Source of the DNA: Sequoia sempervirens
Lineage: Eukaryota; Streptophyta; Pinopsida; Cupressales; Cupressaceae
Direction: 5' to 3'
Assembly: GCA_007258455.2 (NCBI GenBank)
Contig: VDFB02047230.1
Span: 155,415,413 to 155,479,412 of the forward strand
Length of the DNA: 64,000 nucleotides
Under the pieces are notes generated by a model, which worked only from the letters and a program-made list of their open reading frames with translations, did not search any database and was not told the DNA's origin. The position numbers were made by a program, and so were the translations under genes. This document shows, one piece after another, positions 11,591 through 21,886 of this stretch. Every line of letters starts with the position of its first letter. The stretch's first letter is position 1.

Positions 11591-13259
11591 TTGATGTGTA
11601 GGGTTTACTAGTTACAAGTAGGGGAAGTGGCTCTCCATGGGGGCCAAGACCTGAAGTGGTGCCTTGGATAACCCATGAAAAGTTTCTTAATCTAGTGATA
11701 ACCTTAATAATGAATTAGGGGATGGGTAGAATTCACATTAAACAAGATAATGTATGCCTCACTCATGGTTCAAGTGCTCATTTAGGCTTGAGATGAGATG
11801 GGAAGGCCTAGAATGGCAAGATAAACTGCCTTGTCCTAATGAAATGTACATTGATTCTGCATGAGTTTGTATAGGGGTCAGGGATCAGGAGAGGCTGTTA
11901 GGATAACCCAAGATGGGGGTCAGGAGCCTAGGAAGATCCACCAAAGATAACTCATATCAAGCTATGTGATGAAACTCCTCCTTATTAAAGTCTATAATTC
12001 GCTAGTTGTTGTTCTCCTTCTATTGTGTGTGTGTGTCTGGAAGTGATGTAAGTGTTGCATGTGATGTTGGTATTGGTAGCAGTATTGTGTTGGGTTCATG
12101 TATAACCCTTGTTTATGTTAGCATGTTCTCTTCTTAACTTTCTATATGATGAGGGTCCTTGTGTTATCTCCTAGCATGAGGGGTGGACCTCAAGGTTCCA
12201 AATGGTCGAGAGGTTGGTGCTTTTTCCTTCATTGAGTATTCTTGTTGCATGTTCGTGTGTATGGAGATTATTCCTTGTGTTGTGGACTCCAGTTCCTGTT
12301 TTAGTTTGAGAAGGAAACCTTTCTATGTAAATGTATTGGATTATATCTCATTTTTATTTCTTATTGTAAATTTATGTATTCTTCCCACATGTACTCTTGG
12401 AAAGCTTTGTTGTAAATATTATAATGATGTAACTAATGTTGATGTACTCTTTTTGTAATGGATATTATAAAGTGATGTATCTTGTATATGATAGTTGGCT
12501 ATAAATTTTCTTGTTTATTAATTGACATGTTATGGCAGTAAATAATGTAGAATCATTTAATGTGGTGTTTTTAAATGAATTTTGTATGTTAGATAACTCA
12601 TGTTATTTGAAGAGTTAATGAAATGATTCTAGTTATCTTGAGTATTAGTTTGTGAACTTAGCATAGTTGAGGAACCTTAGAGGACATAGGTTTAGATTAT
12701 TATAACATGAAATCTATTGTTATTTCATTTAAAAAAAGAAAAATGGTTCCATTAATGTGACAGTTATTTTTGTCCTCTAGGGTTCCTTGGCAGGGTGTTA
12801 CACATACAAGCTCTGGATGACTTACCTATAACCCATAAACTGACTTATTTCACTCAATCTAAGGTGGTGTGTGTATGGTTAGACAATTTACTTTACTGGT
12901 TACCTTACCAAGATCTTCTCCTAAGTGATACTTCCCCTCTGCCTAGAGGAATGGAACACATTCCTTCATCCACTAACACATGCTCATGACAGTCAAATGT
13001 TCATAGCATATGCAGTATACATAAACATTTGTAAAGTTAGAATAATCATAATTCAATAACCTTTCATTCACTTAAATGCAATATTTCTCCAAGGATAACA
13101 TCAAATGAAGTAACATTAAATGAGACAATCATCAAATATGAAAACATTATTATTGATAACAAGGAGCAAGCATATTTTATTCATCTCCAGAATTCTCATT
13201 ACATCCATTTTATCCTATGCAATAATAGTAAATAGTAACTATACAACTGGGGTGTATCA

Positions 13260-13270
13260 TACTCCCCCAT
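13260..13270 (-). other. Polypurine tract of the chromovirus
   Basis: The minus strand reads ATGGGGGAGTA directly before the LTR start TGATACACC. A purine run touching the 3' LTR is the plus-strand primer of LTR retrotransposons. This fixes the orientation of the 13.3-18.8 kb element as minus. Confidence 0.75.
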
Positions 13271-13339
13271 TATGAATCATCATCCCCGATGACCTAAGGT
13301 ATTATTCAGAGCATATCAATCTAACACTACATTATTCTA

Positions 13340-14500
13340 CATTCTCAAAAGCATCAAGAATGTCTATAAAATTTTTCTGAATTTTTGCATAGTTCTCCCA
13401 AGTAGCTGAGTCTTCTATGTACTGGTCCCACTGGAATTTTCACTACAAGACCTCTTTCTTATGCAAGCAAAGCTTACATGTTTCTAGCACCTTGACGAGC
13501 TCGTGAGTTACTACTTTGGGATCCCTTACTTGTAAATTAGTCTAATCAATTATATGATTATCTCTGGGTATATAATTTTTAAGGTAGGACACATGGAAGA
13601 CATTATACATTCTAGCAAGAGTTGGTGGAAAAGTGATTCAATAGGCTACAAGATTCACTTCCTCTAGAACCTCAAAGGGTCCAACATAGCATGGGGCTAA
13701 CTTAGAAAAATTTCCAAATTTAATAGAGTTTTTGTGAGGTTTCACTCTTAACAATACTTTGTCACCTAAGGAAAAATTATGGGGCACTCTCTTAGAATCT
13801 GTGTAACTTTTCTATCAATTTTTAGCTTCTACTAACCTTTGCTTAATAATATTAACTTTCTCATCCAATTCAATTAACATTTCTAGTCCAAGACTTACTT
13901 GATCCTCAAGTTTATCTCAACTTATAAGAGTTCGACACTTTCAAACATACGAAGATTTGAAAGCAGCCATCTTAATTGTAGAATGATATGAGTTATTGTA
14001 AGAAAAATAATCTAAAGGTAAATAATCTTCCCACTTTTATTTCTAATCCATGCAATACATCCTAAGTAGGTCTTCCATTACTTGGTTTACCCTTTCAGTT
14101 TTCCCATCTGTCTTCAAATGATATGCCAAGCTAATATTTAATTGAGTCCCTAGTGTAGAAAAAAAAGGTTTTCCAAAACCTAGAAGTGATTCGTGTATCC
14201 CTATCAGAAATAATCCCTTCAAGAATCCCATGCAATCTAAACACTTCTTGCACAAAATTTCTTTCTATGATAGGTGCTCCATTAGTTAGGTTCCTTGGTA
14301 TAAAATGTGTCACTTTTGTAAGTTTATCCACTACCACTAGTATGGCATTGTGCTTATTCCTTGACATAGGAAATCCTTGTACAAAATGCATACTTATAAC
14401 TTGTCATTTCCTTTCTGGTATGTCATGTGAGTATAACAACCCCACAGGATGATGATGATCAACTTTCACCCTTTGAAACTCAAGATACCTAGCCACAAAA
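13340..14500 (-). pseudogene. Chromovirus integrase with C-terminal chromodomain
   Basis: Integrase inserts the element's cDNA into the chromosome. In order on the minus strand: a zinc-binding remnant near 14460 in which both expected Cys of the CxxC pair read as Tyr and Phe (RYLEFQRVK); the catalytic core from 14391 (MHFVQGFPMSRNKHN, VVVDKLTKVTHFIP, IISDRDTRITSRFW); KTDGKTERVNQVMEDLLRMY; then, with stops, DYLPLDYFSYNNSYHSTIKMA, FSLGDKVLLRVKP, KLAPCYVGPFEVLEEV and MYNVFHVSYLKNYIP. The terminal KFQWDQYIEDSATWE segment is a chromodomain, which marks the chromovirus branch of Ty3/gypsy. The first catalytic Asp is His (MHF instead of MDF), so the enzyme is dead even apart from the stops and frameshifts. 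Confidence 0.85.
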
Positions 14501-14526
14501 CTAGCAACATCTCCTTTCATTCCCTT

Positions 14527-15546
14527 CTAGAAGTATAATGGTTTTACATCAACCATCATTTTTGTCACTCCTAGATGTTTCGAATATGGTGCTTCATGTA
14601 TTTCCTTCCATACTAGATTTCTCAATTCTTTTACTTCAAGTGCATACATTCTACCCTTGTACCTAAGTAATCCACTACGTTCAAATTGAAAACCTTCAAA
14701 CCTAGAATCTTGAGGATTATCCATGAGTGCTTGTTTAACTTGTAAGTAATACTCATCCTCTTTTCTCTTTTGAAGTACTTTCCCTTTGAAATTAGTTTGA
14801 ATTGCTACTGTGGAAGCAATGTGACATCTCCGACTTATTGCATCGGCTACCCAATTTTCTTTCCCCTTGATATAACTGATATTAAAATCATAGTCAGCTA
14901 TCAACTCTAACCATCTTCTCTGTCTAGAATTTAGATTCAATTGAGTAAAAAGGTACTTTAACCCATTATGATCAGTTTTCAACTCAAAGGGTTTCCCAAG
15001 CAAATAGTGCCTCCACATTTGTAGTGCATGAACTACAACTGCCAACTTTAAATCATGCGATGCATAATTCACTTCGTATGGCTTCAACTTTCTAGATTCA
15101 TATGCAATCACTTTCCCATCTTGGATTAATACACTGCCTAACCCTTCTTTGTATGCATCAGTAATAATTGGAAAGCTACCTTCAGGATATGGTACCTTTA
15201 CGATTGGCACGGTGGTTAGTTTTTCTTTGAGTAGGTCAAATGCTTCTTGACACTTCTTATTCCATTTGAATCTCTTTCCTTTCTTTTGCAAATAATTTAT
15301 TGGAAAAGAAATCTTACAAAAGTTTGTGATAAACTTCCTATAATATCCTACCAAGCCCATGAAACTTCTTACTTCCAACACTTTTTTGGGTATAAGCCAC
15401 TGAATTACTGTTTTAATCTTTGTTGGATCCGCTGCAATTCCTTTTGATGAAATCACATGACCCAAATAATGTACCCTCTCTTGGAAGAATGTGCACTTGG
15501 AAATTTTACCATACAACCTATTCTCTCTCAACCATTGTAGGACCAT
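14527..15546 (-). pseudogene. Chromovirus RT thumb/connection and RNase H
   Basis: This is a 339-codon open stretch. It covers the RT C-terminal part ([37 protein letters not shown]), then RNase H ([86 protein letters not shown]), and runs on into the integrase N-terminal region ([15 protein letters not shown]). RNase H removes the RNA strand from the RNA-DNA hybrid. The first Asp (TDA) is kept, but the Glu expected after YASHDL is Lys. It follows the RT piece after a short frameshifted gap (15547-15720). Confidence 0.9.
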
Positions 15547-15549
15547 TTC

Positions 15550-16216
15550 TAAATTTTTGCAATGTTATTCCTCATTTCTAGAATAAATCAAGATGTCACC
15601 TAGAAAAACTAGTACAAAATTATCAAGGTAATCCATGAACACACTATTCATTAGATTCATGGATGCTCCTTATGCATTTTTTAAACCAAAAGGTAAAACA
15701 ATGAACTCTTAGTGTCCATGTCAAGTTCTGAATGTGGTTTCCTCATCTTTAACCCTTAACTGGTGATATATAGATCTCAAATATATTTTAGAAAATATAG
15801 TTGCACCTCTCATTTGATCAAAAAGATCATCAATGTGTGGCAAAAAATACTTGTTCTTATCCATAGCTTTTTCAAGCATACGATAGTCAATGCACAAACA
15901 TAATGTTCCATCCTTCTTCTTGAAAAAGATAACTGGCACTCCCCAAGGTGAAACACTTGGTCTTATCAGTCCTTTTCTTCAAAAATTCATTCAATTGTGT
16001 CTTAAGTTCCATAAGTTTAGGGGTTGTCATCCTATAGGGTACCTTGGATATAAGTTCTACTCTGGGAACTATATCAATAGAGAAATCAAATACTCTTTTC
16101 ATAGGTAATCTTGGTAAATTTTTAGGAAACACATCTGAAAATTCTCTCAAAATTGGGTACTTCTCCATATCTAATTTTCCAGTTTCATCTATTTCTCCAT
16201 CTTTTGATTTTTGCAA
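15550..16216 (-). pseudogene. Chromovirus reverse transcriptase, N-terminal and palm
   Basis: Reverse transcriptase copies element RNA into cDNA. Visible in order are ILREFSDVFPKNLPRLP, VPYRMTTPKLMELKTQLNEF, then after a frameshift [40 protein letters not shown] and [19 protein letters not shown]. After stops follows [20 protein letters not shown]. The catalytic FxDD motif reads FLGD: the first Asp is Gly, so RT is catalytically dead. Frameshift near 15900-15939; several stops between 15570 and 15720. Confidence 0.88.
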
Positions 16217-16324
16217 ACTCTGGTACTCAAAATTATCACTATCCTACCCAAGTTCTTCAATCTTTACGGAAAAAATTTTACACTCTTTTTTCTTAGCTCT
16301 CCTAAGTTGCATTGTCATAATTTG

Positions 16325-16720
16325 TCAAATCTTCACCTCTCTAGTTATTCCTTTGAATTTAACTTGATTTCCAGAATCATCAAGGCATTGAGCATTCTTA
16401 GCATGCCAGTCTACTATTTCCCTATGCTTCCACAACCAATTCATTCCTAGGATAACATCATATGATCCTAGAGGTGCGACATAAAGGTTGACTTCAGTAG
16501 TAAAACTAGGTAGTTCTAGCCTAGCCTTGAATAGAAATTGATCCACCTTTTCTTTTGTTTGGTTTGCATACTCTACATTCCAAGACATTTACAAGTGCCA
16601 TGCCTTCCTAGATAACTGTTTAGCTATTCTAGGTAAAATGAAATTTTCAATTGCACTAGTATCAATAAGAATAGATATAGGTAAGCCAAACAAAATACCT
16701 GGTGTTTTGACTGGTGTTAC
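16325..16720 (-). pseudogene. Chromovirus aspartic protease
   Basis: The retropepsin domain matures the Gag-Pol polyprotein. The N-terminal part reads ISILIDTSAIENFILPRI, so the active-site D-T-G is D-T-S. After one stop comes VDQFLFKARLELPSF and the C-terminal LGSYDVILGMNWLWKHREIVDWHAK, a typical plant Ty3 protease end. Dimer catalysis would need the DTG glycine, so loss is likely. Confidence 0.82.
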
Positions 16721-16732
16721 TTGGTAGTCAAC

Positions 16733-17911
16733 CTATTGATCATCCACAATCACATGTATCCTTTGCTGAAACATGGCCTGCTGAGTGGGTAATGAGTTAC
16801 CATATGGTTGTGAACCAAAATTTTTATTGGGACATTCACTTGCATAGTGATTCCCTCTACATATAAAACATCCTATAATTGGACCTCTTTTCCCCTTGGT
16901 TTCTCCATACTTGTTGATACTTTTGTTAGCCTTACTGGTGTTACCCATGCTAGAATCATTTCTTTTCTGATCTCTCCTAAACTCTTTTCCATTATAGCAG
17001 AATCTTTTCCCTTTTTTCTTTGCAACATTCTGAATAAATTCCTCCTTCTTAGGAGTTATCTTGTTGGGTATTTCTACATCCTTCTTTTTCTCTTTTATTT
17101 CTTGTCAAGTGGAATCAGCCTTAAGCTTTTTTTGCTGCTTAATTTCCTTTTCATATACAAGATCCATTGTTGTTAGACCATGCATATACACTTCTCCTCC
17201 AATCTAGCTATCCAGTCCCATTATAAATTTCCTAATACGGAAACACTCATCTTTGATATAGATGGGAACATAGTGCAGAAGTCAGGTGAACTTCAACCAA
17301 TATTCATGGATTGTCATATTTCCTTGCATTAACCCCTAGAAATATGAGAGCTTCTAGTCATAGAAAATTTGTGGTAACCATCTCTTGCGGAAGATCTCTA
17401 TAAACTCTCCCCAAGTTAATTTCCATGAGTTTATGCTAAGCTCCAACTTCTTGTTCATCCACTAGTTAGAGGCCTCACCCACTAATTGATATGCACCCCA
17501 CATTACTTTTGTAACTTTATCATAGTTTTGTATCTCAAAATACTTTTCCATCTAAACAAGCCATGCTTCATCCTCATCACCTCCAGCACTACCATCAAAA
17601 TTAGGTGGAATTATTTTCTTCATGTCCCTTGACAATTTGGAAGACACAATATTCTTATTCCTTTCAATAGATGGTGTAGGTGATTTTTCCTTATCATGAT
17701 TATGGTTTTCACCATGCCCATGGGAAGAATTTTCTCCCTCTTGATCTTTTTCGAATACTTCCTTTTCTATCCTACCCTTATCTCTTTCTTGTTCAAGATT
17801 AGTTAACCTTTCCAATATTTGGTCAAGCCTAGCCTCCACACCAGTAGTCCCTTATCCATCCTCTTGATTTGTACTGGGATTACTTTGTGTCCTCATATAT
17901 GTCTTCACCAT
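16733..17911 (-). pseudogene. Chromovirus gag
   Basis: I place the start at an ATG at 17911-17909 (MVKTYMRTQSNPSTNQEDG). An in-frame stop follows, then EARLDQILERLTNLEQERDK (a short coiled coil), an acidic and His-rich linker, and a capsid-like region (IIPPNFDGSAGGDEDEAWL, EKYFEIQNYDKVTKVMWGAY). The C-terminal zinc knuckle is CFICRGNHYASEC, with three rather than four residues between the second Cys and the His (C-x2-C-x3-H-x4-C), so one residue seems lost. Several stops interrupt the middle. It is upstream of protease in the normal gag-pol order. Confidence 0.82.
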
Positions 17912-18099
17912 GATTATATGATTGGTTTAACTTAAATGTTTTATGCATGTTAGCCTATTTATGTTATCAATTATCTTATGGAACACATAAAAATAAACAT
18001 TCACATGTACACAAGTATTCCATACAATACTTAAGCATATACTTATTTTGATAAACATAAAGTTTTATTCATTTCCTAAGGATTTCAATATCCTTTTGA

Positions 18100-18687
18100 T
18101 TACATGGAGTGACTATTCAGATAGTCAAGTAGAGAGTATCCCTCAAATTCACTCTTGGAAAATAACTTAAAGGAGTATAACCTATAGACTGAGAAATTTT
18201 TTTGTTCCCTATCTTTCTGTTCATCTCTCATCTATTCATACCTATCCCAAAAAGGATAATAACCCTCAGATTTATCATCTGGTACATAGTTACAAGAAGT
18301 AATGTCAATATAGTGTTCATCATCAATGTAGTCTACATTTTTTGCAGACATTTATTCATGAGACCATTTCTCAACTGGTAGTGTCCTTGGTGTATATCCC
18401 TCAGACTCTTTACTTGAAGAAATTGATATTACTTCACCTAGTGGTAGAACCCTAGGATCCCTAAAGATGAATGTAGGACTAGCACTTTCTTCTAAAGGCA
18501 TGTCCTTGGAAAGTGGTAATGACTCTAAATTTTTGTGACTAAAAATTTTAGTATCACTCAACTAGATAGCATTATCGTAGTTGGTTCCTTCTATGGTTCT
18601 AATGATGGCTTCTTTTTCCTTATTGGCCTTTAGGTAACGCTTGTTTCCGATTACTGACTTTTGAGTCGTTAATCTAAGACACACCAT
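18100..18687 (-). pseudogene. Leader ORF between primer site and gag, unknown family
   Basis: From an ATG at 18687 one frame runs 195 codons to a TAA at 18100-18102, interrupted only by three in-frame stops (18562-18564, 18352-18354, 18232-18234) and no frameshift. The text is not low complexity: MVCLRLTTQKSVIGNKRYLK at the start, ASPTFIFRDPRVLPLGEVIS in the middle, DYIDDEHYIDITSCNYVPDD and EGYYPFWDRYE later. It is acidic and has recurring SEGY/FEGY motifs. I recognise no domain. It lies in the 850-base leader between the primer-binding site and gag, where most chromoviruses have no ORF. It may be an ancestral accessory protein or an extended gag N-terminus now out of frame. Confidence 0.55.
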
Positions 18688-18768
18688 CCTAACACAATAA
18701 TTTTTCACATTAGATAATGTTGGAATGGAAAAATGATGAGCTCGTAGGTTCCAAAGTTAAACTTGGTA

Positions 18769-18780
18769 GCTTTGATACCA
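18769..18780 (-). other. Primer-binding site of the chromovirus
   Basis: The minus strand reads TGGTATCAAAGC, one base different from the canonical initiator-Met tRNA site TGGTATCAGAGC. It lies 2 bases after the LTR end at 18783. Confidence 0.85.
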
Positions 18781-20253
18781 CATGCAACTCGCTAACCCTT
18801 TCATAAAGTAAAAAATTCTTAATTTTACACCAAATGAGTAAAGGTAACAAGTAATAAATCCTTTGCAATAAAAAATTTCTTTTCTTTTATTGATAATTTA
18901 CAAAAAAGATACAAACATATTCCATCATTTATTCCTTTTCTTTTCAAATATACAACAGAGTAAGAAAGCATACAAATACATACATAGCTCATGGAGCTTT
19001 TGAAAAAATAGTAGTAATATGATCTAGATTCCTTCAAATGTTCAAATCTTGGTTCTTTTGTTGCTTGTTGTGGAGGAGAAGCATCATTCAGGTGCTTTTC
19101 CACCAACCATGAACTCTTAATGCGGTCCCCAAAATATCTATCATTCAATAGATGGCCCTTCCCTTCAACAAAGAGATTGGTAGAGTAACTGATAACGACA
19201 ATCAATTGAGCATAATATTGTGTCCTACATAACTAGAACTTGTAATCCCATAATCTCTAACTAGTATGTAATATGGGATCACAGTGAACTGATAGTGTAT
19301 TCTCAAGTTTCACACAATCTAAGTGGAACCTCGTACATTGCACTAGTTTAGCCAAAGTGTTATATTCAGTAAACTACTGAGAGTAATCTATCACATACAC
19401 TACTCAGGGCTGGTTTGACTTAAGGATATCTTACACTATGCATAGCTATTGTCCTTCAATGGATAACCTGACATCCCAGACTAACATGTAATATTCTATT
19501 CTACTTGAAATGAATCTAATTAACAAGTATACAAGCTCCCTCCCATATTGGATTATCTATCCTAGGAGTAACGCAAGCTTTCCTAGTTAACTTAATAACT
19601 TAGCCAGGTTTACCTCAAGTGACTCTTGCATTCAATCAAGCCTAATAATTAATATCTAATACAAACAACATTCTCCTATTATGGAGATCTTACAAAAATT
19701 GTATAAAATAGCTAGAATACTTCAACTCCCTTTTTTAGAAGACAAACATATTTACTTCTTATGCACAGACAAAAAATACATTTCATGTAGCATAATAATT
19801 CCTTGCAAATAATAAGAAGAATAATATCCCATGCATGTTATTGCTTTCCTAGATGATGTTGTCAGTGTAGCCTTCTCCAAACAGTGGCTTAGCTGAACTT
19901 AGCTTCCAAACACAATTCTCTCTCCTCTCTTGTTGATGGCACACTTCCCTCAAATAATGAGATAATTATCCCTCACCATATCTCACTCTTTCCTCACTCA
20001 AAATTAGATAATATTATCTAGTAAAAATCAGATGTAATAACTAGCAAGAGACATATAGTTGTTGGTATAATACGTCCTTCTCAAGTGAATTGGTAAAAGG
20101 GTGATATTGGTTTGCATAAGAAAATGAAAATGATAATGATTGACTGTAAATAATGAACTTAGTACATGACTATGAGAGAATAGTAAAAAATGATAAAGAG
20201 AATGATGAATAAGATCATACACAAGATAATATGTTGCAAAAGAGTTAGGGTGA

Positions 20254-20262
20254 CTATTTATA
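20254..20262 (-). promoter_or_regulatory. Chromovirus LTR TATA box
   Basis: TATAAATAG on the minus strand within CTCTATAAATAGTCACCC. It is the best core-promoter candidate in the 3.1 kb LTR. Confidence 0.6.
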
Positions 20263-20898
20263 GAGCAGCTAGCCTCCAAACTTCCTATAGTTTTGGAATG
20301 TGAATTGACACCACTCCCTTTCTAAATTATTCAGCTTGGAGGTGGTAGCAATTCAAGCTCATACTCAACATTAATCTTAACAAATCGACTTCCACAATTT
20401 CCATCATTAAAAGACTAATTCAATAGGCACATGGGAAATTCATAATTTTCTACCAAATCAACACCTATAGGAAAATGTAAAATAGAGGTGGCACCAAATT
20501 TGTAAGATGGTGTGATTTTCATATGTTGAGAATAAATCAATCTCATTTCTTCAACACATAGCCTAAATTGACTATTTTCTAGGTTGAGTCAACTAAAAAT
20601 AATTATTATGTTGGATTTAGTCAAGCTTTATAATTAATAAATAAACCAATTCAATGCCATTAAAATTAAAGTACATTACATAATTGGTGTTGCGTGATCA
20701 TTCACAGAGCCATGAATGTTCCAAAGTCGATTTTCAACATGATAAATAATATCAGCATATTTAAGTCAAGGATTAAATACGTCAATGGAAGTCTACATAA
20801 AATTGACTCTTTTATGCAATCAGAAATAATTCAATTTCCAATGTTTTAAACAATATGTAATATACGTATTTTTATTATATATATAGTTTATATATAAT

Positions 20899-20905
<7 letters not shown>

Positions 20906-20985
<80 letters not shown>
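20906..20985. repeat. Long (TA)n microsatellite
   Basis: An uninterrupted TA dinucleotide run of about 80 bases inside the LTR U3. The paralogous positions near 6094 and 7660 have much shorter runs. Confidence 0.95.
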
Positions 20986-20988
<3 letters not shown>

Positions 20989-21886
20989 AAGGTAAAATAA
21001 ATTATAATATCCACATATTATAGGATGTGTGCATACATATATATGTACACATTTATATACCTCTATGTACACGTATGTGTAGGGATACCATATCAATACA
21101 TTCGTATGAGCATATATCCATTTGCCAAAGTATGAATGTATTGATATGAATATGCATATGCATACATATATATATGTCCATTTCTAATTCACTTACATCT
21201 ATTTATGTTACCATCATATTGATAGGTGTGTATGTGTGGTATATTTATACATATGCATATACGTGTCATTCGACCCTTCTGACATGCATGTGCATACATA
21301 TAAACATACTTCCACCTACATCCCACCTATACATATGATCATAATAACACAAGAATGATCTCAAAACCCCAAACAGATAAACATCACTTGCAAAAGTATG
21401 CAGAAGTAAACAAGCCTCCCAATGTAAACATACACGCTATGGATGACTTACCTATAACCCATAAATTGACTCAATTCACTCAATCTAAGGTGGTGTGTGT
21501 ATGCTTAGACAATTTACTTTACCAGTTACCTAACCAAGATCTTCTTTCGAGTGATACTTCCCCTCTTCCTAGAGGAATGGAACACATAACTTGCATCCAC
21601 TAACACATGCATACGACATTCAAATATTCATAACGTATACAGTATACATAAACATCTCCAAAGTTAGAATAATCACAATTCAATAACCTTCCATTCACTT
21701 AAATGCAATATTTCTTCAAGGATAGCATCAAATGAAGTAACATTAAATGAGACAATCATCAAATGTGAAAACATTCATATTGATAACAAGGAACAAGCAT
21801 ATTTTATTCATCTCTAGAATTCTCATTACATCCATTTTACCCTATGCAGTAATAGTAAATAGTAACTATACAACCGGGGTGTAACA

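Larger units (their letters stand above)
8298..12802 (+). mobile_element. Probable solo LTR, about 4.5 kb, with target-site duplication
   Basis: It begins TGTAGTGCCCC and ends GGGTGTTACA. It is flanked by a perfect 5 bp duplication CATAC (8293-8297 and 12803-12807), and the interrupted sequence is intact in the homologous LTR at about 21428. No gag, pol, primer site or internal second LTR was found, so I read it as a solo LTR left after recombination. TATAAATA boxes at 9314 and 9661 point to plus orientation, with about 1 kb of U3. An LTR of 4.5 kb is very long. Open frames inside it (such as 11105-11509) are hydrophobic translations of T-rich DNA and not convincing genes. Confidence 0.7.
7490..13259 (-). 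mobile_element. 3' LTR of the chromovirus, split by a 4.5 kb insertion
   Basis: The LTR abuts the polypurine tract at 13260. On the minus strand it starts TGATACACCCC, matching TGTTACACCCC at the outer end of the 5' LTR (21886). Homology to 20695-21886 runs through 12803-13259 and, after the inserted solo LTR, 7490-8297. Homology to the 5' LTR ends abruptly at 7490 (and at 5931 in the duplicated unit), so the rest of this LTR is missing or replaced by unrelated sequence. Confidence 0.65.
18783..21886 (-). mobile_element. 5' LTR of the chromovirus, about 3.1 kb
   Basis: The inner end (TGCAAC on the plus strand) is fixed by the primer-binding site. The outer end, TGTTACACCCC on the minus strand at 21886, matches the start of the 3' LTR at 13259. 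A TATA box (TATAAATAG, 20254-20262, minus) gives about 1.6 kb of U3 and 1.4 kb of R-U5. Only 20695-21886 is also present in the 3' LTR. The alternative is that 18783-20694 is one LTR and 20696-21886 (itself TG...CA) a second one abutting it. Confidence 0.65.

Noticed and set aside
20820..21096. Open frames of alternating Ile-Tyr
   Set aside because: They are translations of the (TA)n microsatellite and not a protein gene.
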